Part shown: positions 53,328 to 64,000 of the stretch, one piece after another
Numbering within the stretch: the stretch's first letter is position 1
Layout: each line of letters starts with the position of its first letter
Program-made: the position numbers and the translations under genes
NCBI GenBank assembly: GCA_023055425.1
Contig: JALGPY010000010.1
Coordinates: 18,387,363 to 18,451,362 of the forward strand
From: Linanthus parryae
Lineage: Eukaryota; Streptophyta; Magnoliopsida; Ericales; Polemoniaceae
DNA length: 64,000 nt
Reading direction: 5' to 3'
The notes under the pieces: generated by a model
The model's input: the letters and a program-made list of their open reading frames with translations, nothing else
What the model was told of the DNA's origin: nothing
Databases searched by the model: none

Positions 53328-54887
53328 TGTTATTATTTAGGGTCAATTACTTACCACCACATCCAGTATATGGTAATAATCCAAGTACACCCCCAGTTTA
53401 TTTTTTACAAACTACCCACCACCAGTTGTTAAATGAAAGCATTCAAAACTGGTGTAAAATTTCGATTAAAAAGTTAACCACGTTAAGGGTACATTTGTTT
53501 ATTGAAAAATAAAATTTTTATATAAAATAAGCAAAAACTGGAGAATAAAAGGAAAGAGAAAATGAAGAAGACGGTGATGATGATGAAGAAGAAGAACGAA
53601 CAGAGGGAATTTGAGGTCTAGACTCTTTCTCTCTTGATTTGATCTCTCCCTTTCTCTCGTCTGTCGGCTTATCTCTCTCTGTCAAATTTGTTCCTTATCT
53701 TTCTCCATTGCTCTTCCCTCTTTGTGATTGATGTGAGAATTCCACCGACAATCATGGTGGACTGGTGGTGGTGCGTTACAGACGGTGTCGGAGAGACCAA
53801 CGGCAGCCGAGGAGCCTCCCCTTCCCAAATTATCTTCCTTTCTCTCAATCGGAAAACCAATTGAGGTCTAGAGCTTCACGCTTTGTCTGGATTCTGAAAT
53901 TGGGGTCAGAAGATTTCTAAGTGTGTATCGGTGTTTACTCCGTCTCGATCTGCTCACTCCTTCCTCCTCCCTCTCTATCTCTCTCCCTCTTAGTTTTAAC
54001 CGGTCAATTTGGGAATTGATGTGCTTGGAATTGTTATTTTGGAAGTGGAAATCTGGGTTTTTTTTGGGTGTCTCAATTTTGATACGACGGTCCTTAAATT
54101 CTAGGTTGTGGCCTTGTGGGTGTTTGTTTGGTTTAATTTTCTTGAATTTTTAGTGCTAGTGACAGTGGTTGTAGCGGGGGGGGGGGGGGGGGGGCGTGGT
54201 CATTGTCGAAGTTTTGGTTTTCATGGAAGTGGTGTATTTTGTTGTCACTGGAATCTATGCTTATGGCGGTGGAAGTATTTTGTTCTTGATGTTCATATTG
54301 AAATTTTTTGGACTATTTTATCCCTAAAAAACGTTAACTAATGGAAAAAGGTTGAACGGAAATTTTCCAAGTTATTGATTGCAAACAATCAACAAGTGAA
54401 GGTGGTAATAAGATGGTTTTCAAACAGGGGTGGTAGATGGATTATTACCCCAACTGAAAGTGGTACGTATGTAATTGACCCTATTATTTATAGTTTCGAA
54501 ATCCCACGCAACGGTAAAATCACACGCGATCACATAAGAAACACGAGATATGGAGAACGAGAAAATAAAGAACACAAGATTTAATTTGCTTCGTCAAGTT
54601 GCCGACGTGCATGGGGAAAGAAAGAATTTTCACTAGTACGAAAAGCGTAAACCCACAATTCTCTCTACAAGCCTCTCAACTCTCATACACACTAAACATA
54701 AGTGCAACTCATGAGTTGAACTTCTGAATGAAAAAATAACTCACATATGTATTTATACTAAACATGAGGAGGTGAAAAATCCCACCAAGCCCAAGCTATC
54801 ACTTCCTCATAGATCACCACCACAGAGGAGAAATCATACGCATCGGGTAAACCGATTTGTCTTGCAGAATTCGAGACAAACCCAACT
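53328..54887 (-). repeat. 5' LTR of Copia E, interrupted by a MULE
   Basis: Without the MULE and one target copy the LTR would be about 409 bp. Its start, TGT plus TATTATTTA plus TAGTTTCGAAATCCC, aligns with TGTTGGGATTTATAACGTCGAAATCCC of the 3' LTR. The right end reads CCCAACT where the 3' LTR has CCCAACA. About 40 bp near 54700-54750 are absent from the 3' LTR. Confidence 0.75.
53340..54481. mobile_element. Non-autonomous Mutator-like element (MULE)
   Basis: 1,142 bp, GGGTCAATTAC...GTAATTGACCC, with imperfect terminal inverted repeats extending roughly 100 bp (shared ggtaataatcca inside both). It is flanked by the perfect 9-bp duplication TATTATTTA (53331-53339 and 54482-54490). No transposase frame is present. 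The interior holds CT-rich sequence, a short acidic frame with GATGAAGAAG repeats, and a run of 19 G (54176-54194). Whether the interior is a captured gene piece is open. Confidence 0.9.
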
Positions 54888-55307
54888 AGTTACGCTTAGG
54901 ACTGAAATATTTCATAAATAAAACCATAATATAAAGGGGAAGAAAATAGACATTTTCAGGGGAGTACAAAATTCTCAATCCATTGGAGTGAAACAAAAAT
55001 TTATGAGACATTTCAATTTGTATGCCCAACTTTTAGGTATTTATGATTTAGACTCCATATTAAAAAAATACTCATATTTGGGTTCTCATTTTTACAATAA
55101 CAACAATATATAGTCCCCAGAATTCACTTATGCTAGCTTTTATATCCCCTCAAACTCATGGGGTTGTTGAACACCATGAGTTTGTATCTGAACTCCAACA
55201 ATCTAGGAACTAGGTGATCTTTTGTGAAGACGCTTGGAGTTTGATCAAAATCGAGTTAATGTAACATGTAGGCCAGTTCTCGTCACCCAATCTTTAATAA
55301 AGTGGTC
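54888..55307. other. Unassigned spacer
   Basis: AT-rich sequence right of Copia E; no gene or transposon end recognised. Confidence 0.35.
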
Positions 55308-55550
55308 CTCCCTCCGCTCCAATAGTTTGGTCCCCTATTTCTTTGTGGCATTCCCAAAATTAATGTTCACTTTCCTTTTTGTTGACTCTCAATATTGTAA
55401 TTGTTTTAATTTTCTCACATGAAAGTTGGAATGAAATCATAAAGAAGTAAAAAGTGGCGGTATTCAAGTTAATGACATGGTATGAAGTTATTGGAATGTA
55501 CCTAATAAAGTTGAGTCTTCGCAGGGGACCACAATAATGGGACAAAGGAA
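55308..55550. mobile_element. Stowaway-like MITE
   Basis: About 243 bp. The left end ctccctccgctccaatagtt and the right end, read on the other strand, ttcctttgtcccattattg, are imperfect inverted repeats, both followed by tggtcccc. No TA duplication is clear. A different copy or family from the MITE at 15195. Confidence 0.6.
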
Positions 55551-56529
55551 ATAAATTTCACCATTCTTTTCGTCTAGCATTTAAAAGATCGTTAGCGAGA
55601 GAGATATTGTAAATATAATATCACACCAAATGATTGAAACATAAGTAGAAAAATGCCAAAATCTTATAATAGTTGCCTCACCCATGAGATTTCAGCTGCA
55701 GTATGAGCCACGTATATGTAATCTATCTCAGTGGAGAATTTAACTAGAGAATTTTATTTCCTAACATACCACAATGCTGGGTTATAACCCAAGAACATGA
55801 CATAACCATAAACACTTCTTATATTAGTTGAGTTGTCGGTTCAGTCTCCATTAGAATAAGTAGAAAGATAAATCAGCATGTCAACATAATAAACCATGCG
55901 CATAAGTGCATTTAAACCTTGAGTAGAAGTGCCTTTCAAAAATCTGATAACGTTTTATGGGAGCCCAGAAGTGAACTTTATTTAGTTAATTCGTAGATTG
56001 ACAAAAATGGTTTACATAAAAATTGATGTATGATATTGTAAATGGCAAATAATGCAATGAACCTAGTGGTCGCTTGGAGGATGTAGGATTTGAAATTATT
56101 TTTACCCTCTTGAGCATGATAAATAGTCCCATAAGGTAGCGGGGTAAAACATAGTTTGTGCTCAAGCATACTAGGTGTCATAACCATGTTGGTTTGGTAT
56201 CTTGTTGTTTTACCTTGTCTTGCTCATGTACATTAGAAACTCACGTACATGCATGCATACTCGCATCTAGTTGATGACTCTAAATAAGTGTCATCTATTT
56301 GGTTAGATTTCTAACGTATTGTGAGGTAAATGGACTATTTAGCGTCAATTCGGGTGTGTTTTGTGGTGTATTTCATCATAAGAGTTCCATGAGCATAATG
56401 TGAAATCCAAGCATTTTATGCATTGATTTTAGTATTTTTATTGGATGTGATCGCGCGGGTTCTGTGTTTCTTCTTTTTATGTCAGGAATGGGGATCTCAA
56501 GGATCTAGATGGAGCACAGAGAAAAAATC
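55551..56529. other. Unassigned spacer
   Basis: About 1 kb without a supportable gene. Short open frames here lack similarity to anything I know. It may contain older repeat remnants. Confidence 0.35.
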
Positions 56530-56766
56530 AGAAAAAGTTGAAAATCATACAGATATTTTCACGAAGATGGTTCCGGAAAGAAAATTCCAACATTTCTTGG
56601 AATTGCTCAACATCACGAGCCACTAAGTCCATTCGAGGGTATGGGAACCTTTTGAGGTCTGTGAGTCTCTTTGATAGAGTCTCGGGAGCAGAGGAAATCA
56701 AGATTTGATTTTAGTGGTGATGCGCCGGTTTTGGTCGCCGAGGTGATCCAAGTTAAGGTGAATATT
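56530..56766 (+). pseudogene. Copia RNase H C-terminal tail and PPT
   Basis: Plus strand. The last codons read H-T-D-I-F-T-K-M-V-P-E-R-K-F-Q-H and L-E-L-L-N-I-T-S-H, stop at 56624-56626. This matches the end of elements A and D (D-M-F-T-K-P-V-P...E-L-L-N-I). The PPT gttaaggtgaata precedes the LTR at 56767. The rest of the element is missing to the left; the junction is near 56530. Confidence 0.75.
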
Positions 56767-57130
56767 TGTTGATTTTATTCCTCGAATGGCTGTTCACACA
56801 GGCTATTAAATGAGCTCGCATGAATACAAGCCACAAGGAGTGTTTCGGGACAAAGCTGCAAGAGGTTTTGTGGAGGGTTGTGCTTGCAGAGCTCGAGTCG
56901 TACTTTCGTGAGCCCACAGTGCTCGCACAAACAAGAGCATTTTTCATACGAGCCCAACTGCTGCTCGCATGAGCTGGTTTGGGTCGTGGCTTCAAATTCA
57001 TTTTTGGAAACACCTTGTTCGGTATTTTTTTGGTCTATTTTAGAGGTCATTGTCTTATATCGATGAACTGGTCCATTATAAACACGTTTCTCCAAAAAAA
57101 ATGATTTCGCTTCCCCGTGGATGTTGGCCA
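56767..57130 (+). repeat. 3' LTR of the truncated Copia (right end uncertain)
   Basis: Starts TGTTGATTTTATTCCTCGAA after the PPT. It contains reiterated gctcgca/gagc motifs (56880-56985), the same style of short-motif reiteration as in the Copia A LTR. The end was not defined; a minus-strand open frame across it is fortuitous. Confidence 0.5.
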
Positions 57131-57511
57131 AATCCCTAGTATACGATTATCGTCCCAAGTAGTACCCGGTAAGATCGAATTCGAATTCACAAAGAGAAGA
57201 GGGTTACGATTGGACTTACTACAACTATGCCAGAATTTAACTAGCCATTAACTAACAAACACAAATCAGGTCAGTTCTAATAGAATTTTCGATCTAAGCT
57301 ATCAAATCCACCACATAAGTGATGGAGCAAGTTGAGAATTCGAGTTAAGGAACAAAGAAAACAACTACTAAAACTATGATTCAAGAGATACTAGTAGAAA
57401 TTAAAGTAAGGTAGGTCAATTGATTCCTTTACATAACTTGTGTATGAGTTTCAACACCCAACACTAGTATCAATGAAACAACATCGATTCTAATGAAGAT
57501 GAGCTTTCAAC
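57131..57511. other. Unassigned spacer, repeat-like
   Basis: Contains attatcgtcccaagtagtacccgg and gaattcacaaagagaag near 57145-57200, reminiscent of the untranslated tracts of Tat/Athila-like elements. No gene. Confidence 0.3.
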
Positions 57512-58992
57512 TGACGCGCCTACATTACGCGTACTGCGCAAGTATATGATCAAGTAATATAAGTGAGTATTTTAGGAATCCGAGTTATCGAACCCGAGGG
57601 AGGGAGGCTTACATTTCTAGAATTCAACATAGAAATCTAATTTACTACGTAATCGGTGAAAATGTGTTTGATTTAAGGTTGTCACGCTCAAACAAGTGAC
57701 TGATATCCAATGCTAACAATGTAAATAAGATTGCAAGATATAGTCAAGATGGAGAAAACTTGGCAATCACCTAGGGTAGTTAATGATTCACGATTCAGTG
57801 ATCTAACATGATAATTATAATGTCTACCTAAGCTGGGTAATGGAACTGACAATCACTTAACAGTCTCTTGTCATTCTGCACGTCGGTATCATACTGTCCT
57901 TCTCGGCCCATTTCCGTCTATCGATACGTCCTAGTAGGCTAACGATGAGCACGGTAACGGTTACTTTCGGTCCACCACTATACGAACCTACCACTATCTC
58001 CAACCAAATTTACCCTCTTCTAGCCACTCGTACTCAACTCACCTAACGTCTTGGTTATTCGAGAATGAATTTGTAATCTCATCCCAACTAGGGTAGAGTT
58101 GCTCTCGCACATTCACTAGCTAAATAATGTTTCCAGGTCATGACTCCTTTCTCACAAATATTGAAGCACAAATTAAAATAAATTAACTAACAATAATCAT
58201 CTTTAGGCAGAATTGATCATATAAACAAGGACTATAAATATTAATCATACATCTTCACTCTACCATGTCAAAAGTAAATTTCAATAATGATGAACAAAAT
58301 CGTACTTCATTAAATAACAAATCCTATGCATGAAATTTCTTCCTATATAAGGAAAAAAACATTAACACATAAAACCCAGGCTCTCCATAGATTCCTAGGT
58401 GTGAGTTTAGCTACTCATAACTAAAGAAAACATTGTGCAATATTTCATACAAGTGAGTAAAGAGGAAAATAGTTTCAAATGCTCTTATGCTCTCCAAGTC
58501 TTCACCAACTCTTATTCTACTGTGTTCAGCCGTACCTTGTTTCCCAGGTCAAAGTAATGAAGTCCAAGTCTTGATATTTTCAAAATAACCCCAAGAATCT
58601 GCTCCGGCTTCAGAGGCTTTCGTGCGAATGCCCTGTCCTTCCGTGGAAAAGGCATTCGTGCGAAAGGTTCTTCAGAATTCTTCTTGAATCTTCACTTCTT
58701 GGTTCACAAGCGTCTTTCTTGGCTGTTCCTAGCTTCTGAAGCTCAGGTCCCTGATCCAATACGCTCCTTATGCCCTGTTTCCTATCAAAGACAACAAACA
58801 CTATGTCAAGTGATTAAATCCACCAATTAAGCATAAATAAAGCATATATGAAGTGCCCGGATTGGATAAGCATATGACACAACAAGTGATTAACATGCGT
58901 TCTCTCATCAAAAATATTATATGAAATCTCCCAAAAACCTCTCAAATATGTGGCAAATGCTAAATAAATATAGCTCCTATAAGGCGCTATCA
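57512..58992 (-). repeat. LTR of a second Tat/Athila-like Gypsy (3' LTR)
   Basis: About 1,481 bp; minus strand TGATAGCGCCTTATAGGAGC to GCGTCA. On the minus strand it is preceded by the PPT-like gcaagtgtgggggactt (59009-58993), so it is a 3' LTR and the element body lies to its right. Near 58615-58670 it carries reiterated cgtgcgaa/ggcattcg motifs. Confidence 0.6.
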
Positions 58993-60800
58993 AAGTCCCC
59001 CACACTTGCTCTTTGCTCGTACCGAGAAACGATGACGCTCAACCCCATACAAGAGACATTGCATACATACCATTCTTAACAAATGCATACCCCCAACACA
59101 TTTCATACTTACACCGTCAACTAGCCAACCCAACTCACGACTAAGTATACAAAGACACAAGTATGCAAACTACATGATATATACAATTCAACTCAAGTAT
59201 GTACAATGGAACACAGTAAAAGATACTTTTTTCTTTTTCGTTGAGATCGGGTAACCTGGAATAGTAAACCGGTAAGTCATAAGGCTCTCATATTCCCTTT
59301 AGAAATTCTACAAATTTGGTGATCGGTAAAACTTGCGGCCAGCTTCGTTAGAAAGAACATGCACTAGAAATCAATATTCTGCATTCACATACTCACCAAA
59401 CATATTCCTAGCACTTACCATCCGAGCTATTTATCCACGGGTTAAATATATTGACGGCTTAGGACAGATTGGATAGGATATTTAGAAGTGTTGTCATAGA
59501 CTTCGTGATAAAATTCACAGAACCCGATTCTCACACTCCCTCGCCAAAGTCAAGGAACTCCACCGAATCTCACCTACTCCGGCCCCCATTCCCTCAATCT
59601 TGTTGCAACGCTGTTCTCGCGGCCACATTCCACCAGGTAGTCAGTTTGATACGTTCTTTCCAACCGATCCTCCTCATCACCTAAGATATAAAGAATATCA
59701 TGAAAATTAAATCACGTCCTCCTATAATCTCAATCAACCCCGCCCCATATCTTGCGGAAAGAATGCCACGCACTACGACACTCCACCCGTAATCGTGGAT
59801 TAAGGTCACGATTCACCGCCACACTTAAGTGTCCTACCGTCTTTAACTTACCTTTACATCGCCTTGAAAGACGAAACACGTAAGATTATCCACATAGAAT
59901 GTATCAAATCAGTACACTCTCATCGAACCTCCCTAACTTGACTCCCTCTATCATGATGCATAGGAAAGGGTCATTCTTACAAGTGGTGAAAGTCACAATG
60001 AAAGGCTTCCTAGGCTAGAGGCTATGAATAAAAGAAGTAAGAGGATCAACGGGGGTAACTATTTGACCTACAAGCGGGAGACGGAACCAGTGGATCCCCA
60101 AAAAATCACTCGCACAGTTATTCAATTGCCACAACGAGGAGGGTTAACGACTACCTAAGTGACCGCAGTGTTACACTAGTAAGGTATCTAGTCTGAGAGG
60201 CAGCTACTCGCATTGCTAGTGTGCATTAGCCCTATAAGTTCTCCAAATCCAGATTCACTCGTCCACCTCACCTCAGATTTTCATACTCCTATAGAATTCT
60301 ATCATTAAGCCCTCGCCACGTTCAACTAATTTTGATTTCCCTTTCTAAAAAATCAATTTTTAGGACTTGTTGAATTTTTAAATTTCTTTATTATTTTTTT
60401 CTATCTACATATGCTTGGGCCAACTCGATTAACCAACACTTTGGGTAGATGGACTGAATAAATAAAAGTACAAATAACGCAATATATTTGAACATGCAAA
60501 TGCAAAATCTAACAGACCTACCCTAAATACAAGACTGACGCACTAAACTACATGTAACAAAGCTATGCAATGGCTAACTAGAGGATAGCTAAAACTCCCC
60601 CACACTTAAGTTCTTCATTTTCCTCAATGAAATATAAAGTAAAATCAAGGGGACTTGGCTGCCTAAATATAGGGCCGGTGGGTCTATTCATACCGGGTCT
60701 CCTCATCAAGACTCGGCTCCTGATATGCATCTCACTGGTAATGAAAGAGAGCGACATATGTGAAAGTGTGTACTGCAAGTCTAAAACAGGATCTTAAAAT
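58993..60800 (-). other. 3' untranslated region of the Tat/Athila-like Gypsy
   Basis: Non-coding on all frames as far as I can see. It includes the PPT at 58993-59009 and a second similar tract, minus cttaagtgtgggggagttt (60610-60592). The segment 60405-60460 (catatgcttgggccaactcgattaac) also occurs at 51339-51366, tying it to the element at 50069-53232. No gag or pol is visible before 60800. Confidence 0.5.
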
Positions 60801-62628
60801 TGTAGAGGGGGGGGGGGGGGGGTTGAATAGAGCACGGAAAGTTTTGCTAAAATTAAACTTTTAAAACTCTAACACAGGGAACTAATAAAATCTCAAGGCT
60901 TTGGAAAGGTTTGAAAAGGGTAGAAACTGTTTAAGACTGTCTGAAGCTTCAAAGCTTTGAAACAGGAAATTTCCCCAGAGCTTTGGAGCTTCCATGTGTT
61001 GTGAGAATGAAATGTAGAACTTGTAAAGAGACGAACACAATGATGTTTTACGAAGTTCAGCCACCAATGGACCTACTTGCCTGAGAAATACTATCCCTCC
61101 AGGATCTGGAAAACTTCTTATTATTCACAGACTAAGTCATAGATCTCAATCCTAAGTGAACTACCTTACACTTATACATCTTGTGGTTTCAAACCAATCT
61201 AGTTCTAGTTACAATCTAGTGAAATAATAAGAACCTCTTGTTGTTCACGTGAACACCTAAATTATTGTAGGTTATGAGGTAATAAAATTATAATGAATTA
61301 CACAATAAAAGCCCAAATAAGAACACAAAAATAGATAAGAAATACTGCTCAGAAGTGTTCTACAGAATCATGGATGATTGATCTTATGTTGTTGATGAAT
61401 CCTTCAATGAATGCGTTAGAGTTGAATGTAGATCTTCCACTAATGAACTCTCTTATCTAACTTAGTTGAACAACTCTGCATTCTATTTGAAATTCAAACC
61501 CATTCTTATAGAAACAGTAGTAAAAACTTGAGAGATTTCAGGAACATACTTCCTGAAAATCCTCAACCCCTAACTGCTTCTTTCAACAACTATGTTTGAA
61601 TAGCTAAAATGATTTGGTAGGCAGTTTTGAACAACGAACAACCTTGAAAAAATTCATCACAAGATCAAACACAATCCATAAAATATGGCACATATATACA
61701 AATCTGTTTGACAGATCAGTTTAAACCATAAACGCAGCTAAAATCTATTTGTAGATTTAATTCTATACGTATAACCTGTATATATATAGTCAGATAAAAA
61801 TCAACAATAAGATTGTGAATCATTACAAGTCAATAATCAGACACAGAACCAGTTGCAACAATCTGCATCAAGAATTGGTTAGCCAAAATAGTTCCTGACA
61901 AAAGTTTAAAGGCACCTCCAAAGCTTTGGAGCTTTGGATGACTGTCAAAGCTTTGACCAGCAAAGCTAATCCTTAAGAACAATCAATATGTACATATTGT
62001 AAGCATTATAACCACTATATAAAAATTCAAGAAAAAATCTTAAGAGACAATATTAGGCTTGTAAAAAATATCAAATTCAATCCTAAGCCTCCAACACAAA
62101 CATTGTTAGCTTGCAGTTAACAAGTTCATAAGTATAAATGGACTTCTTCAAAGCTATAGAGCTTTGAGAAATCCTGTCTTTCATCATCTTCAAAATGGGA
62201 CTCCCCCTGAGTTCATTCATGTCATTAATTCAAAAGGATTGAATTATCAATCTCCCCCTTGATGAAAGACAAAACAAATATTCTCCCTTTCACAAATATC
62301 CTGCAACTTAATAGCCATTAATAACCAGCAAATATAAAATCAACATAATAAATGATTAACACATATCACATAAAACCAAACTGAACCGACATAGAAAAAT
62401 AAAACCATCCTACAGCATCCATATACAAAAATTATTACAGATGTCACCACAAAACACATATCCTCTCGCCCTTTTTGACATTCACCAAAAAAGTCAGGGA
62501 AAGTAGGATCTTTTTCAGAGCTTTAAAAAAAAACATAAAAAATTAAATTAAATCATACTTCAAGGCTTTGAGAAGGAAGATTAAACAAATAGACAGAAAG
62601 AAGATAGAAAGGTTCAAGGGTTGGAAGC
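60801..62628 (-). other. LTR/3' region of a minus-strand retrotransposon
   Basis: Begins after a run of 16 G (60807-60822). Reiterated caaagctttggagctt motifs occur at 60890-60990, 61920-61970 and 62150-62170. Minus-strand PPT-like tracts (catcaagggggaga, 62265-62252; cagggggagtcc, 62210-62199) lie close to the ORF at 62629-63621. The part at 61080-62000 is related to 6518-7340. The exact LTR ends were not found. Confidence 0.4.
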
Positions 62629-63621
62629 TCAGTCTTTAGCACGAGCATCCTTCGTGGCTCTCTTCTTTCCTTCCTTTTCCTAGTTCTTCTCTTTGTCTTT
62701 TCCCTTGACGTTCTCCGTTTCCTCTTGTTCCTCCCCTGCTGTTTCTTCATCTCCAAATGCTTCATCATCACCAGACTACTCCTCAGCATGTACAGGCTCA
62801 TCTTAAGCATCCACATCACCAAAAACTTCTTCCACAGCAAAATTGTCTTCACCAACTTCTTTAGTAACTTCTTCAGTAACTTTCTCATCAACTTTATCAC
62901 CAACTCCTTCATCATCTGCTTCATCATCACTTTTCTCAAACAAATCTTTTTGAAGTAAGAACAATTAGCACTTTCTTCTTCAAGGCTTCCCCGTAACCAT
63001 ATCAGAGTAAATGTTGTTTTTTGTACTCAAGCAAGATGTCACCTTTTCTAGATTCAAACTGTTCCTACTCAAGTCAAGTTTCCCAACCATCAAGGCTTAG
63101 AACTTTGTAAACTAAATGGACAAGTCAAACTGACCTTGCCTCAAATCCTCCTGTCCATCTTCCAAGTTCTTAACTCTGTCAATGATCTGAGAAAAATCCT
63201 GATTTGTTGAAGCCTTTGGTGTTGTTGCAGCCTTTGGTTTGATGAAATCCTTCTCTTTAAGCTCACTTGCAGACATATCTGAATAAAACCTCCAGCTACT
63301 CTTACCAGTATGCACAACTCCAATCCTTTGGAGGGAACTCTCATCCACCAACCCAAAACCACTGGTCACTTTTTCGCCATCCTTAACAAGCACCTTAAAA
63401 TGCCCTATGAAAAGTGGCAATAGATTTGCATAGGGTAGTGAATGATTCATTTTCCTAGTACCACAGTATACCAGATGCTCCATAATCACACTAGCTAGAT
63501 CAATATCAAAGCCTTGACAAATCAAGTACATCATAATCAATACCCTATCTGTCACCAGTTCTTTTGAGCGTTCTCTAAGCACAACACACCTCATGATGAT
63601 AGAGAACAAGATTAGCTTCAC
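62629..63621 (-). pseudogene. Putative plant transposon protein ORF with acidic tail, broken
   Basis: Minus strand from ATG 63621. The first 169 codons are open: I-I-M-R-C-V-V-L-R-E-R-S-K-E-L-V-T, then D-I-D-L-A-S-V-I-M-E-H, S-L-P-Y-A-N-L-L-P and V-K-N-L-E-D-G-Q. This pattern resembles the putative plant transposon protein domain (PF20167-like) found upstream of plant retrotransposon pol genes. After stops at about 63112-62960 an acidic tail follows in frame (D-D-E-A-D-D-E-G-V, E-V-T-K-E-V-G-E-D-N) with three internal stops, then a lysine-rich end, stop at 62629-62631. Function is unknown. Family assignment is tentative. Confidence 0.45.
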
Positions 63622-64000
63622 AATTCAACATAGAATGTGTTAATTACTTTTGTCATGTTGGTGTACCCTCTAAAAATAACTCAAATTTCGCCTTCTCTAA
63701 TCACTCTTTCCTATCAGGATGTTCATGAACTTATTACTTCCTAGGAACCCCCCCCCCCCCACCCCCCAAAACCTTTGCAAACACCTTATAATCTAATATC
63801 TTATCCCACCAGCTACTCTAGAAGTTAAAACACAACTCTCTTCATCTTCTTTCACCAAAATCAGATAACACAATCTAGTTAGCCTAGGATAAGCCTTAGA
63901 GGTAGGGTTTAACATCTTCCGAAGAGATGAATTTGTTGGTTTTTAATGCATTCAATATGAAGTTTATCTAACAACTCTTAAGAAATCATGCTACAAAAAG
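63622..64000. other. Right window edge, unassigned
   Basis: Probably the upstream continuation of the preceding broken ORF or its leader. It contains a 13-base C run (63748-63760) followed by a and six more C. No gene is supported. Confidence 0.35.

Larger units (their letters stand above)
41381..54887 (-). mobile_element. Old minus-strand Copia E with nested insertions
   Basis: The 3' LTR is at 41381-41747 and the 5' LTR at 53328-54887, which is interrupted by a MULE. On the minus strand the PPT ccaaggtggagtt abuts the 3' LTR (41748-41760) and a PBS-like tagtgtcagagcc is at 53325-53313. Flanks AATTA (41376-41380) and AGTTA (54888-54892) fit a 5-bp duplication with one mismatch. Internal sequence surviving between insertions is a 3' tail (41748-42101), gag-protease (48123-49541) and leader (49542-50068, 53233-53312). 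Integrase, RT and RNase H are missing. The two LTRs have diverged strongly, so the element is old. Confidence 0.75.

Noticed and set aside
50069..60800. Repeated gatcaagtaatat...gatcccacgagga blocks considered as a new satellite or regulatory array
   Set aside because: The three copies lie at matching positions in LTRs of one Tat/Athila-like family, which explains them.
1..64000. CRISPR arrays, tRNA, rRNA, bacterial promoters or riboswitches
   Set aside because: No regularly spaced short repeats and no recognisable RNA gene were seen. The TGGTATCAGAGC sites are retrotransposon primer-binding sites, not tRNA genes.

Overview
This window looks like repeat-rich, AT-rich nuclear DNA of a flowering plant, most likely a eudicot. 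It carries Copia and Gypsy LTR retrotransposons, a plant-type LINE, MITEs and a Mutator-like element. The only host gene I can read end to end is a two-exon organic cation/carnitine transporter of the plant OCT4 type. I see no bacterial-style operons, CRISPR arrays or tRNA/rRNA genes. Boundaries below were read by eye from LTR ends, primer-binding sites (PBS), polypurine tracts (PPT) and target-site duplications (TSD). Percentages are estimates.

Layout. Positions 1-14894 are a direct tandem duplication with a unit of about 8.38 kb; the junction is at 6517/6518 and the first unit starts off the left edge. Each unit holds a minus-strand Angela-like Copia (gag, leader, 5' LTR), the 3' end and LTR of a plus-strand Copia, and a gag-only plus-strand Copia. 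Only the second gag-only copy reaches its 3' LTR (15005), which contains a Stowaway-like MITE. A decayed minus-strand LINE follows (15684 to about 20130). Three plus-strand Copia elements with perfect 5-bp TSDs come next: 20495-25341 (TATAT, decayed), 25797-31021 (ACTAC, LTRs differing at one base, 1059-codon pol frame open) and 31853-36836 (GTTTG, decayed). The last two split the reading frame of a small minus-strand host gene of unknown function (about 25675-36915), now broken.

The OCT4-like gene occupies 39626-37249 on the minus strand. From 41381 to 54887 lies one old minus-strand Copia element that has received three insertions: a Gypsy-type element with 2.86-kb LTRs and only 301 bp between them (42102-48122), an internally deleted Tat/Athila-like Gypsy (50069-53232), and a non-autonomous Mutator-like element with a perfect 9-bp TSD inside the 5' LTR (53340-54481). 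The right end holds a Copia 3' remnant (56530 onward), a second Tat/Athila-like LTR with its 3' region (57512 to about 60800), and a minus-strand element with a plant-transposon-protein-like ORF (62629-63621).

How it works together: this is a retrotransposon graveyard with one young resident. Almost every coding frame is broken. The exceptions are the transporter gene and the pol frame of the 25797 Copia, whose gag has one nonsense codon and one frameshift. I found no convincing new biochemical system. The most notable points are the structure of the nested block, a 540-bp zero-difference tract within otherwise diverged tandem units, a poly(A)-only retroposition scar, and a host gene split by two Copia insertions.
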